Source: Actinomycetes bacterium | GTDB taxonomy: Bacteria > Actinomycetota > Coriobacteriia > Coriobacteriales > Eggerthellaceae | Assembly (NCBI GenBank): GCA_023429565.1 | Contig: JAEZDJ010000054.1 | Location: 1-21,501, forward strand | Direction: 5' to 3' | DNA length: 21,501 nucleotides | Shown: positions 6,665 to 15,498 of the stretch, piece after piece | Position numbering within the stretch: the stretch's first letter is position 1 | How the letters are laid out: each line of letters opens with the position of its first letter | Position numbers and translations under genes: made by a program | Notes under the pieces: generated by a model | The model's input: only the letters and a program-made list of their open reading frames with translations | Told to the model about the DNA's origin: nothing | Databases searched by the model: none

Positions 6665-8359
6665 ATGACTGAGCAAGTTCTGGAAAAAGGCTGTGAACTG
6701 GATACGAGCGGCGTGCCTACCAAGGCCATGGATGCCGTTCTTGACCAGTATGAAGCCAAAGTATACAAGAATCGCAAGAAGCACATCGTCACGGTCGACC
6801 ATACCCTGGAGACTCCCCAGGAGATACTAGCGAACGTGCGCACGGTTCCTGGCATGCTGACGCACCGGGGGTGCTGTTATGCCGGATGCAAAGGCGTGGT
6901 CATCGGCCCCTTGAAGGATGCGCTCACCATCGTGCATGGGCCCATCGGATGCTCGTTTTACACCTGGGGCACGCGCCGCCATAAGGCGAAGACGGAAGAG
7001 GACGGGATCAATCTCGTGCCCTACACCTTCTCGACCGACATGCGCGAGACCGACATCGTGTTCGGTGGCGAAAAGAAGCTCATGGCAGCCATCGAGGAGG
7101 GCATCGAGCTCTTTCACCCCAAAGCCGTCATGATCTGCTCCACCTGCCCTGTGGGCCTCATCGGCGACGACATCCATGCCGTGGCCGCCCGTGCCGAGAA
7201 GAAATACGGCGTGAAATGCATCGCGTTTTCCTGTGAAGGCTACAAAGGCGTGTCTCAGTCGGCGGGGCACCATATTGCCAACAACCAGATCATTCGCCGC
7301 ATCATCGGAGAGGATGACACGCCTCCTTCGGGCGAATTTTCGGTGAACATCCTTGGCGAGTACAACATTGGCGGTGACTCGTGGGAGACCGAGCGCATCT
7401 TGCGCCGTTGCGGCATCGAGGTGGTGTCCGTCATGACGGGAGACGGCACGGTCACCGAGATGCGGCGGTCCCACATGGCCGGCCTGAACTTGGTGCAGTG
7501 CCATCGTTCGATCAACTACATCGCCGAAATGATGCAAACGCAGTATGGCATCGACTGGATCAAGGTGAACTTCGTTGGAATCAACGCCGCGTGCAAGAGC
7601 TTGCGTGCCATCGGTGAATACTTCGGCGATCAGGAACTCATGGATCGCATCGAGGCCGTCATCGCCGAGGAGTTGGAGGACATTGCCGACGACGTGGCCT
7701 ATTTCCGCGAGAAGCTGGCTGGGAAGACCGCCGCGCTCTATGTGGGAGGGTCCCGTTCCCACCACTACCAGCAACTGCTGCGTGACTTTGGCGTGTCGAC
7801 CGTGCTTGCGGGCTATGAATTCGCCCATCGCGACGATTATGAGGGCCGCGAGGTCATCGACAGCATCAAGATCGACGCGGACAGCAAGAACATCGAGAAC
7901 CTGACGGTCGAGCCGGTGGAGGGCAAGTACCGCGTGCGTTTCAGCCCCGACAAGTACGAGGAGCTGAAGGGCGAAGTTGATGGACTGGAATACTATGAAG
8001 GCATGATCAAGGAGATGGGCAACGGCACGCTCATGGTTGACGACCTCAATCATTTTGAAACCGAAGAGCTCGTGCGCATGCTCAAGCCCGACGTGTTCTT
8101 TTCGGGCATCAAGGATCGGTATGTGCTGCAGAAGGGTGGGGTGCATTCCCGCCAGCTGCACAGCTATGACTACAAGGGCCCCTATGCCGGGTTCAAGGGT
8201 GCCGTGAACTTCGGGCAGGATCTCGTCATGAGCATCTACACGCCCGTGTGGGGCAAAATCGTTCCGCCATGGCGCACCGAACCGTCCCTTTCGGGCACCG
8301 TTGAAGCCGATTCGTCCGTCACCCCGAAAGCCGCTGTGGCGATAGGAGGTAAAGAATAA
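6665..8359 (+). CDS. nifD: Nitrogenase MoFe protein alpha chain NifD
   Basis: NifD forms the alpha2beta2 dinitrogenase with NifK and holds FeMo-co. In the 564-aa protein the P-cluster ligands are visible: Cys70 (RGCCYAG), Cys96 (GPIGCSFYTWG) and the Cys of STCPVGLIGDD. FeMo-co pocket residues are GVSQSAGHHIAN (Gln191/His195 of Azotobacter), the Cys in VQCHRSINYI (Cys275) and the His in QLHSYDYKGPY (His442). A segment of about 50 residues (about 390-440) absent from Azotobacter NifD is the insertion known in Clostridium pasteurianum. These ligands indicate Mo-nitrogenase, not Vnf/Anf. The start is ATG 6665 (AAGGA close upstream); TTG 6653 is an alternative. It overlaps nifK by one base (TAATG). 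Confidence 0.97.
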   Translation: MTEQVLEKGCELDTSGVPTKAMDAVLDQYEAKVYKNRKKHIVTVDHTLETPQEILANVRTVPGMLTHRGCCYAGCKGVVIGPLKDALTIVHGPIGCSFYTWGTRRHKAKTEEDGINLVPYTFSTDMRETDIVFGGEKKLMAAIEEGIELFHPKAVMICSTCPVGLIGDDIHAVAARAEKKYGVKCIAFSCEGYKGVSQSAGHHIANNQIIRRIIGEDDTPPSGEFSVNILGEYNIGGDSWETERILRRCGIEVVSVMTGDGTVTEMRRSHMAGLNLVQCHRSINYIAEMMQTQYGIDWIKVNFVGINAACKSLRAIGEYFGDQELMDRIEAVIAEELEDIADDVAYFREKLAGKTAALYVGGSRSHHYQQLLRDFGVSTVLAGYEFAHRDDYEGREVIDSIKIDADSKNIENLTVEPVEGKYRVRFSPDKYEELKGEVDGLEYYEGMIKEMGNGTLMVDDLNHFETEELVRMLKPDVFFSGIKDRYVLQKGGVHSRQLHSYDYKGPYAGFKGAVNFGQDLVMSIYTPVWGKIVPPWRTEPSLSGTVEADSSVTPKAAVAIGGKE

Positions 8360-9732
8360 TGCTTGAGGCAACTCCGCGCGATTCGGTCATGGAACGCCAT
8401 GCGCTCGTGGCGAATCCCGCAAAAACATGTCAGCCCGTCGGGGCTGTGTATGCGGCCCTTGGCGTGCATGGCGTCATGCCGCACAGCCACGGCTCCCAAG
8501 GCTGCATCGCTTTTCACCGCATGTTCTTGTCGCGTCATTTCAAGGAGCCCGCAATGGCTTCGACCTCGGCCTTCACCGAAGGCGCGAGCGTCTTCGGGGG
8601 AGGGGCAAACCTCAAGACTGCCGTCAAGAACGTGTTTGACATCTATGATCCCGATGTCATCGCCATTCATACGACGTGCCTTTCTGAAACCATCGGAGAC
8701 GACCTCAATTCCTTTGTGGCGGCTATCGACATCCCCGAGGGGAAGCGTGTCATCTACTGCTCCACTCCCAGCTATGTGGGGTCGCACGTCACAGGTTTTT
8801 CGGCCATGGCAACGGCTTTCGTGGACCATATGGCCGAGAAGACGGGGGAATCGACCGGCAAAGTCATGGTTGTGCCGGGGTTTGTGAACCCGGGCGACAT
8901 GCGCAAGATGAAAAGCTATCTGGAGGCTTTTGGCCTCGACTACACCATGATGCCGGACACGACTGGCGTGCTTGACGCTCCCATGACGGGCACCTTTGAG
9001 CTGTATCCCAAGGGCGGCACTCCGTTGGCTGAAGTGACACAACTGGGCGACGCCGATTATTCCTTCGCGTTGGGCACGTGGGCTTCCGAAGCCTGCGCGA
9101 ACGCCCTCAAGCGCAAGCATGGCGTCGACTACACTGCCCTGGGCCTGCCTATCGGGGTGGGCGCAACCGATGATTTCGTGATGGCGTTGGCTCGCTATGC
9201 CGACCACCGCGTTCCCGAAGCCATTGAGGTCGAGCGTGGCCAACTGGTGGACTGCATGCTTGACGTCCATCAGTACCTCGATGGCAAACGGGTCGCCATC
9301 TGCGGTGATCCCGACACAGTGATCGGTCTGACTCGCTTTGTGCTCGAGTGCGGCATGGTGCCGGCCTTTGTGGGAACGGGAACGCCTGGAAAGGATTTCG
9401 AAACCGTGATCAAGGCCCTGCTCGACGATGCCGGAGTTGAGGAAGGAGCGTGCTGGTATAAGAGCGAGACGGACTATTTCGAGCTCCATCAGCGCATCAT
9501 CCAAGAGCCGGTTGACTTGCTGCTCGGTCCCAGCCTGTGGAAGCAGATCGCCAAAGCGGAAGACATTCCTTTGGTGAGGTGCGGCTTCCCCGTCATCGAT
9601 CGCTACGTGCATCCCTATATACCGATGGTGTGCTACAAGGGTGCCCTGCATCTGCTCCAGGATATGGCAGATGCGCTCATGGACCGTCAGGACCGCGACT
9701 GCAACGACGAGGATCTCGAGTTCGTGATGTAA
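8359..9732 (+). CDS. nifK: Nitrogenase MoFe protein beta chain NifK
   Basis: NifK is the beta subunit of dinitrogenase and shares the P-cluster with NifD. The 457-aa protein shows the three Cys ligands in NPAKTCQPVGA, HGSQGCIAFHR and TTCLSETIGDD. Its N-terminus is short: the first ligand lies near residue 24, not near 70 as in Azotobacter, again matching the C. pasteurianum type. AGGAGGT (8345-8351) inside the nifD end precedes ATG 8359, and the start overlaps the nifD stop, so translation is coupled. A 191-bp gap with a stem-loop separates it from nifE. Confidence 0.97.
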   Translation: MLEATPRDSVMERHALVANPAKTCQPVGAVYAALGVHGVMPHSHGSQGCIAFHRMFLSRHFKEPAMASTSAFTEGASVFGGGANLKTAVKNVFDIYDPDVIAIHTTCLSETIGDDLNSFVAAIDIPEGKRVIYCSTPSYVGSHVTGFSAMATAFVDHMAEKTGESTGKVMVVPGFVNPGDMRKMKSYLEAFGLDYTMMPDTTGVLDAPMTGTFELYPKGGTPLAEVTQLGDADYSFALGTWASEACANALKRKHGVDYTALGLPIGVGATDDFVMALARYADHRVPEAIEVERGQLVDCMLDVHQYLDGKRVAICGDPDTVIGLTRFVLECGMVPAFVGTGTPGKDFETVIKALLDDAGVEEGACWYKSETDYFELHQRIIQEPVDLLLGPSLWKQIAKAEDIPLVRCGFPVIDRYVHPYIPMVCYKGALHLLQDMADALMDRQDRDCNDEDLEFVM

Positions 9733-9736
9733 AAGC

Positions 9737-9764
9737 GTTCCGCTGGCCTTCCGGTCGGCGGAAC
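9737..9764 (+). promoter_or_regulatory. Stem-loop between nifK and nifE
   Basis: A 12-bp stem (9737-9748 with 9753-9764, two G-U pairs) with a TTCC loop starts 5 nt after the nifK stop. A T6 run (near 9780-9785) follows only after about 15 nt. It is more likely a 3'-end stabiliser or partial attenuator that lowers cofactor-assembly genes relative to nifHDK than a full terminator. Confidence 0.5.
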
Positions 9765-9923
9765 CGTTCGATGCCGGTGTTTTTTCACGGCGTCTCGCCT
9801 CGCTCCCCGAATAGGCTGTTCGCTGCGGGATACGCCCTCTCTCATGCAGATGGGATGGGCGATTTCGAAGGCGGAGGCGATTCGGGGCAGCCAGGCAGGC
9901 TATCAAGAAAGGAGTTGACCATC

Positions 9924-11285
9924 ATGCCCGGAACGACGAAAGTTCGCTCTTCCCGTGAAGTGGTGGTGCTTGACGAGCGCAAGGCTTCTATCCTCAATGC
10001 GGACGGATGCAGCGGTCCGGGCATCGCGTGTGAGCAGGAGAGCGCTGCCGGCGCCGTCAGCCAGCGCGCGTGCGTTTTCTGTGGCGCGCGCGTGGTGCTC
10101 AATCCCATTACCGATGCCTTTCATATCATCCATGGCCCCATTGGGTGTTCCAGCTATACCTGGGATATTCGGGGAAGCCTGACCAGCGGAGACGAGCTTT
10201 ACCGCCATAGCTTCTCAACCGACCTTTCCGAGACCGACGTCATTTTTGGTGGAGAGAAGAAGCTGGCGCGCGCGATAGACGAGGCCGTCGAGGCGCACGG
10301 TCCCAAGGTCATTTTCGTGTATGCCACCTGCATTGCTGGCGTCATCGGCGACGATGTGGGAGCGGTATGCAAAGCTGCCGAAGACAGGCATGGCATCCGG
10401 GTGATCCCGGTGCAGGCGCCGGGATTCTCGGGACACAAGGCCATGGGGTATCGGCTTGCGGGCGATGCCATCATGAATTTGATCGGATCGGTGCCGTTTC
10501 CCCGCGAAAAGGCCCATGGCATTAATATTTTGGGCGATTTCAACCTGGCGGGCGAGATGTGGATCGTAAAAAACTATCTCGCCTCGCTTGGCATCGATGT
10601 GGTCACCGGGATCACGGGGGACTCGTGCTACGACGAGCTGATGTGCGCACCTCAGGCCAAGCTCAATGTGGTGCAGTGCGCTGGTTCCATGACGGCGCTT
10701 GCCAAGCGTATGGAGGCTGACCTGGGAATACCCTTTATCAAAGTAAGCTTCTACGGCATCGAGGACACCACTTCGTCGCTCATGCGTATTGCGGAGGCGC
10801 TGGGCGACCCTGACACGATCGAGCGCACACGCGCATTCTGCGCCGACCAGGCACGCCAACTGGAGTCGGTGGTGCAGCGATACCGCTCTCAGCTGGAAGG
10901 AAGACGTGCCGCCATCTACGTGGGCGGCGGCTTCAAGGCTATTTCGCTCATTCGGCAGTTTCGTGAATTTGGCATGGACACGGTCATGGTGGGCACACAG
11001 ACCGGGCGTCCTGAGGACTATGACGTCATCCGTTCTCTTGTCACGCCGGGGTGTGTGGTGCTTGACGATGCCAATCCTTCGGAATTGGAGAAGTTTCTGA
11101 CCGAAAGAGGAGCCGACATCTTGGTGGGAGGCGTGAAGGAACGCCCGCTTGCCTACAAGCTGGGGGTGGCGTTCTGCGATCACAACCACGAGAGGAAACA
11201 TCCGCTTGCCGGATTCGTGGGCGTGCGCAACTTTGCCGAGGAGATCAACTCCTCCATGAACTCGCCCGTGTGGGCGTACGTATAG
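9924..11285 (+). CDS. nifE: FeMo-co scaffold protein NifE
   Basis: NifE pairs with NifN to form the scaffold on which the NifB cluster is matured to FeMo-co with Mo and homocitrate. The 453-aa protein is a NifD paralogue: cluster Cys in RACVFCGAR, GPIGCSSYTW and ATCIAGVIGDD are kept, and the C-terminal ADILVGGVKERPLAYKLG region is typical. ATG 9924 follows AAAGGAG (9908-9914) with suitable spacing. The frame stays open back to 9537 inside nifK, but that upstream part is a shadow. It lies 18 bp before nifN-B. Confidence 0.95.
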   Translation: MPGTTKVRSSREVVVLDERKASILNADGCSGPGIACEQESAAGAVSQRACVFCGARVVLNPITDAFHIIHGPIGCSSYTWDIRGSLTSGDELYRHSFSTDLSETDVIFGGEKKLARAIDEAVEAHGPKVIFVYATCIAGVIGDDVGAVCKAAEDRHGIRVIPVQAPGFSGHKAMGYRLAGDAIMNLIGSVPFPREKAHGINILGDFNLAGEMWIVKNYLASLGIDVVTGITGDSCYDELMCAPQAKLNVVQCAGSMTALAKRMEADLGIPFIKVSFYGIEDTTSSLMRIAEALGDPDTIERTRAFCADQARQLESVVQRYRSQLEGRRAAIYVGGGFKAISLIRQFREFGMDTVMVGTQTGRPEDYDVIRSLVTPGCVVLDDANPSELEKFLTERGADILVGGVKERPLAYKLGVAFCDHNHERKHPLAGFVGVRNFAEEINSSMNSPVWAYV

Positions 11286-11303
11286 AAGAGACGAGGTGAA
11301 ACG

Positions 11304-14204
11304 ATGGCAGAACTCGATAGCACGCTGATCAAGGAGAGCGGCGCCCTCGTTGACTTGAATGTGAATCCCTGCAAGATGTGCATGCCCATGGGCACGTCGA
11401 CCGCCGCATATGGCGTGCAGGGCTGCGTGACCATCCTCCATGGGTCTCAGGGTTGCGCCACGTATATCAGGCGCCATATGGCGACGCATTACAACGAGCC
11501 AGTTGACATCGCGTCTTCGGCGCTGACCGAGCAGGGAACGGTGTATGGGGGAGAGAAGAACCTGCACAAAGGCATCGACAATCTGGTGAGGCTCTATGAC
11601 CCGGCGGTCGTGTGCGTTTCCACCACCTGCCTGGCAGAGACCATTGGCGAGGACGTTCCCGGGATGATCGGCCGTTGGCGCGAAGAACATCCTGAATCAA
11701 CCGTGACGTTTGTTCCCGTGGCGTCCCCAGGCTATGGGGGATCTCAGTTCGAAGGCCATTTTCGGTTCATTCACGCGCTGTTGGACAATGTGGAGATGAG
11801 CCCCGAAACGGCAAAGCCCCACCAGCTCAATGTCGTGTGCGGACCCATGAGCCCGGCAGACATGCGGTTTCTGAAAGGGCTGGTGGCTTCGTTTGGCATC
11901 GAGGCGGTGTTTGTGCCGGATCTGTCGGACAACCTGGATCGGCAGCGCCTTGACGTGTACGACCGCACTCCTCAGGGAGGCACCCCGATCGATCGCATCG
12001 CAAGCATGGCGGGGTCTGACTTGACCATTGAGCTGGCAAGCTTTATTCCGGCAGGATACTCGCCCGCCGAGCTGTTGCGTGATCGCCATGGCGTGCCCTA
12101 CACGCGGCTCAACATGCCTGTCGGCCTGCGGGATATCGATCTGCTCATCGACGAGCTTGCGGCATTCGCAGGAGTGCGCGTTCCCGATGGGCTTGCGGCG
12201 CAGCGGGGCCGTTATCTCGATGCGATGATAGATTCCCATAAATATAATGCCGAGGGCCGCGCCGTCGTGTTCGGCGAGCCTGACTTTTGCTATGCGGTGT
12301 CGCGGCTCTGCGTGGAAAACGGCATTGTTCCTGTGGTCGTTGCGGCGGGGTCACGCTGTGGCGAGCTCTCCGAACTCCTGGCAGACGAGGTGCGCGGCGT
12401 GGCGGATCGCTTCCTGGTTGACCGTTGGGACATCGTCGATGCGGCTGACTTTGGGGATATCGAGCGTCTCGCAGTCAAGAACGGCGCGAACGTCATGATC
12501 GGCTCGTCTGACGGAAGGCGCATAGAGGAGAAGCATGACATCCCGCTCATCCGCTGCGCGTTTCCCATTCATGACCATATTGGCGGCCAGCGTGTGCGCA
12601 CGATGGGCTACGAGGGATCCCTCATGCTGCTCGACCGCATAACCAACGCATTGCTGCAGCGTAAAGAATCCGGGTTCCGCGCAGCCATTCGCGACGAGTT
12701 TTATGACAATACCCTCCTTGCGCAGGCGCATCGCCATCGGGAAACGGAGAGCTATGAGCTCATTGCCGAGGCGGCGGCCGTCATGACGGACAGCGAGTCT
12801 CTCCGCATGCGCGAACAGGCCGAGGAAAGGAACGCGCTTTTGGAGGGCCCCCAAGAAGGGCATGCTGCCCGCAGCGGCTCTGCGGTGCCGAAAGGCAGCC
12901 TTTCCCTTGAGCAGAAAACAGCCCAGCATCCCTGCTTCAACGGGGGGTGCGCAAGCGACAATGCCCGCATTCATCTTGCCGTCGCGCCGCGCTGCAACAT
13001 CAGCTGCAACTATTGTGTCAGAAAGTACGACTGCGTGAACGAAAGCCGCCCCGGGGTCACGTCCTCGGTGCTCACTCCGGCGGAGGCCTTGGAGCGCTTT
13101 CGGCTGGCGAAGGACCGTATCCCCAATCTCACGACGGTGGGCATTGCCGGGCCGGGAGATGCGCTGGCCGATTGGGGGAACACGCAGGAGACCTTGCGTC
13201 TCGTGCGTGAATTCGAGCCGGATGCGACGTTCTGCCTTTCAACCAACGGCCTTCTGCTTCCTCGTTACGCCGATGCCATAGCTGACGCCGGCGTGACGCA
13301 CGTCACGGTCACGGTGAATGCGGTGGATCCGGCCATTGGGGCGGACATCTACCGATTCGTCCGTTTGGACGGGATCATCTACACCGGAAAGGCTGCGGGG
13401 GCGGTGCTCTTGGCCAATCAGGTCGAGGGCATCAAACGCCTGGTTGCCCGCGAGGTGATGGTCAAGGTCAACACCGTCCTCATTTCTGGCGTCAATGAGA
13501 ACCATGTCGAGGAGGTGGCTGAATTCGTCAAGCGCATCGGGGTGTCCTATCACAATGTGATGCAGCACATTCCCGTGGAAGGGAGCGCCTTCGGCAATCT
13601 GGAGCAGGTCAGTCGACGTCATTTGAACGAGGTGAGAAAGCACTGTTCCCGCCATCTTCCCCAAATGTACCACTGTCAGCAGTGCCGTGCCGATGCGGTG
13701 GGAAAGCTGACCGACGACCTGTCTCATATCATCGAGGCCGCAGAGGGACGTCGCGCGCTCAAGCCTGTCCATGCGAATCCGATCATCGCCACCTTGGTGG
13801 CGCCTGACGGTTCTCGCCACAGCCGGCAGCGCATAGCCGTTGCCAGCCGGTCAGGAATGGTGGTGGACACGCATTTCGGGCATGCCCTCAACTTCATGAT
13901 CTATGAGACCGACGGCGTTACGGTGCGTTATTGCGAGACGCGCGACGTGGAACAGTATTGCGTCGGCAAGGAGTCGTGCGATCCTGCCGTCAAGGAAAGC
14001 CATTTGAACAAGACCATTGCCACCGTCGAGGACTGCGCGGCGGTCCTCTGCCTTCGCATAGGAGAGGCTCCCGCCCGCGAGCTCCTCAACCGAGGCATTG
14101 CGCCCATAGCAAGCTGCGACGGGATTGCCGATGCGGTGCAGGCGGCACAACGGGATCTATCGGAATCCCCTTTGGGGATATACAGGGAGGCGGCATCGCA
14201 ATGA
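11304..14204 (+). CDS. nifN-B: NifN-NifB fusion protein with C-terminal NifX-like domain
   Basis: This 966-aa protein joins two steps of FeMo-co synthesis. Residues about 1-440 are NifN, a NifK paralogue (NPCKMCMPMG, HGSQGCATYIRR, STTCLAETIGED), which forms the scaffold with NifE. A charged linker (about 440-540) leads to NifB, a radical-SAM enzyme that makes the carbide-containing NifB-co from two [4Fe-4S] units: HPCFNGGC, then CNISCNYC with Cys564, Cys568 and Cys571, then the RKYDCVNESRPG segment. Residues about 840-955 are the NifX/NafY-like cofactor-binding domain (THFGHA). The same fusion is known in C. pasteurianum, where it would pass NifB-co directly to the scaffold. GAGGTGA precedes ATG 11304. 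The stop overlaps the ferredoxin start (ATGA). Confidence 0.96.
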   Translation: MAELDSTLIKESGALVDLNVNPCKMCMPMGTSTAAYGVQGCVTILHGSQGCATYIRRHMATHYNEPVDIASSALTEQGTVYGGEKNLHKGIDNLVRLYDPAVVCVSTTCLAETIGEDVPGMIGRWREEHPESTVTFVPVASPGYGGSQFEGHFRFIHALLDNVEMSPETAKPHQLNVVCGPMSPADMRFLKGLVASFGIEAVFVPDLSDNLDRQRLDVYDRTPQGGTPIDRIASMAGSDLTIELASFIPAGYSPAELLRDRHGVPYTRLNMPVGLRDIDLLIDELAAFAGVRVPDGLAAQRGRYLDAMIDSHKYNAEGRAVVFGEPDFCYAVSRLCVENGIVPVVVAAGSRCGELSELLADEVRGVADRFLVDRWDIVDAADFGDIERLAVKNGANVMIGSSDGRRIEEKHDIPLIRCAFPIHDHIGGQRVRTMGYEGSLMLLDRITNALLQRKESGFRAAIRDEFYDNTLLAQAHRHRETESYELIAEAAAVMTDSESLRMREQAEERNALLEGPQEGHAARSGSAVPKGSLSLEQKTAQHPCFNGGCASDNARIHLAVAPRCNISCNYCVRKYDCVNESRPGVTSSVLTPAEALERFRLAKDRIPNLTTVGIAGPGDALADWGNTQETLRLVREFEPDATFCLSTNGLLLPRYADAIADAGVTHVTVTVNAVDPAIGADIYRFVRLDGIIYTGKAAGAVLLANQVEGIKRLVAREVMVKVNTVLISGVNENHVEEVAEFVKRIGVSYHNVMQHIPVEGSAFGNLEQVSRRHLNEVRKHCSRHLPQMYHCQQCRADAVGKLTDDLSHIIEAAEGRRALKPVHANPIIATLVAPDGSRHSRQRIAVASRSGMVVDTHFGHALNFMIYETDGVTVRYCETRDVEQYCVGKESCDPAVKESHLNKTIATVEDCAAVLCLRIGEAPARELLNRGIAPIASCDGIADAVQAAQRDLSESPLGIYREAASQ

Positions 14205-14509
14205 TCGAGCCAACACATCATATCTTTGTCTGCACCAGCTGTCGTCCTGACGGCACGCAGAAGGGGTTCTGCGCCTCGCAGGGCGCTCGTGGCATCGTTG
14301 GAAAGTTCATGGAGGAGATAGAGGACCGGGAGTTGTCTGGCGAGGTCATGCTCACCAACACCGGTTGCTTTGGCATCTGCGACAAGGGTCCTGTGGCCGT
14401 TGTCTATCCGGAGGGGGTATGGTACGGATCTCTTGACGAAGATGCGGTGGAGGAGATCATGGAACAGCACATCGAGGGAGGATCTCCGGTGGAGGACTAT
14501 CGAATCTGA
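14201..14509 (+). CDS. Thioredoxin-like [2Fe-2S] ferredoxin
   Basis: This small electron carrier (102 aa) has a thioredoxin-like fold. Cysteines occur in the pattern CTSC...GFC near the N-terminus (residues 11-26) and GCFGIC (near 56-60), as in the C. pasteurianum [2Fe-2S] ferredoxin, which interacts with the MoFe protein, and Azotobacter FeFdI. The start ATG 14201 overlaps the nifN-B stop and AGGGAGG lies about 11 nt upstream, so it is translationally coupled to nif. It probably donates electrons to nitrogenase or to cofactor assembly; the exact partner is unknown. Confidence 0.9.
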   Translation: MIEPTHHIFVCTSCRPDGTQKGFCASQGARGIVGKFMEEIEDRELSGEVMLTNTGCFGICDKGPVAVVYPEGVWYGSLDEDAVEEIMEQHIEGGSPVEDYRI

Positions 14510-14515
14510 GACCGG

Positions 14516-14545
14516 AGAGCGTCCTCTCGCCTGGGGACGCGCTCT
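14516..14545 (+). terminator. Weak terminator-like stem-loop after the ferredoxin gene
   Basis: AGAGCG (14516-14521) pairs with CGCTCT (14540-14545). Inside it, a second short pairing of the TCC and GGA segments forms across a two-base bulge. Only TTG follows, so termination would be partial and read-through into the kinase gene is likely. Confidence 0.4.
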
Positions 14546-14667
14546 TGTGGGCGTCGCCTGCGTCGGTGTATGCGATTCGATGTTTTCCCAGGCGTTACGC
14601 AGGGGCAACCGGATCGAAACAGAGCAACGGTACACTTCGACATAGGCGACGAAGGCGGGTGAGCGCG

Positions 14668-15498
14668 ATGGTGGTGAACTGCGTGACGGCGATGGATCAA
14701 TGTGCTGACGTGAGCGGCGAGGACGATGAAAGAGGCGCGGCTGATTTCGCGCGAGAGCTCCGCGTCAAGGAAGCCACCATCCGGGAAGTGCACCATCGCG
14801 TGAAGAACAACCTCCAGACCATCGAATCATTGCTGCGCATGCAGATGCGCCGTACGAAGAGCCCTGAAGTCGCAGACGCCTTTTCTGAGGCAATCGCGCG
14901 CATCGGCGCCATGGCGATCGCCCACGAAATGCTGTCATATGCCCACGACGAGCGGGTTGCCGTCAAGCCTTTGGCATTGGCCGTGGCAAACCAGGTGAAG
15001 ACGGGCTTGGCGGGCTCGAATCCCCATATACGCATCGTTGCCAGAGGCCGTGCAGGATTGGTCGATGCGCAGGGAGCAAGCAGTTTTGCCCTTGCCATTG
15101 CGGAAATCGTCCACAATGCCATCGAACATGGCTTTGCAGGACGTGACGAGGGCTCGGTGACGCTCACCTTCATGCGCGACGACCGTGAGTTGGTTGCCTT
15201 CATCGAGGATGACGGCTGTGGCCTGCCTGCGGGATTTTCCCTTGGTGCAGGGACAAGCATGGGCCTTGTGCTCATGCGGACGCTCGTGGAAGAGGATCTG
15301 TCAGGCACTATCACGTGTGGTCCCGGACCGGACGGGCGGGGAACGCGCTTTATCGTGACAGTTCCGCTCATCGACGACGAGAATCGAGCTGAGGACTTGG
15401 CTGGATCGGACGAGAGACATCAAGCGGGCGAACTGGACAGCGCCCCGCTTTGCGTGACAGGACGAGAGGGGCAAGGATATGAGGATCGTAATCGCTGA
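14668..15498 (+). CDS. Soluble histidine kinase (HisKA_2/HATPase_c), partner of the ANTAR regulator
   Basis: This 276-aa kinase should autophosphorylate and pass phosphate to the ANTAR regulator encoded next to it. The HisKA_2 box is HHRVKNNLQ with His43 the likely phospho-acceptor. The ATPase domain shows an N box (EIVHNAIEHG), a G1 box (DDGCGLP) and a G2 box (GTSMGLVLM). It has no transmembrane segment and only about 35 residues before the phospho-acceptor, so the usual GAF or PAS sensor of EutW/PdtaS-like kinases is missing. The short N-terminus holds Cys5 and Cys12. The signal may come through another protein. The start at ATG 14668 is uncertain; a frame open to 14545 adds no domain. It overlaps the regulator gene by 20 bp and lies 158 bp after the ferredoxin gene. 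Confidence 0.88.
   Translation: MVVNCVTAMDQCADVSGEDDERGAADFARELRVKEATIREVHHRVKNNLQTIESLLRMQMRRTKSPEVADAFSEAIARIGAMAIAHEMLSYAHDERVAVKPLALAVANQVKTGLAGSNPHIRIVARGRAGLVDAQGASSFALAIAEIVHNAIEHGFAGRDEGSVTLTFMRDDRELVAFIEDDGCGLPAGFSLGAGTSMGLVLMRTLVEEDLSGTITCGPGPDGRGTRFIVTVPLIDDENRAEDLAGSDERHQAGELDSAPLCVTGREGQGYEDRNR

Noticed and set aside
6827..9906. Very long minus-strand frames opposite nifD and nifK
   Set aside because: Shadows of GC-rich coding sequence; the plus-strand proteins carry all conserved nitrogenase motifs.
9537..9923. Upstream extension of NifE
   Set aside because: It overlaps nifK in another frame; a ribosome-binding site and family-like N-terminus start at 9924.
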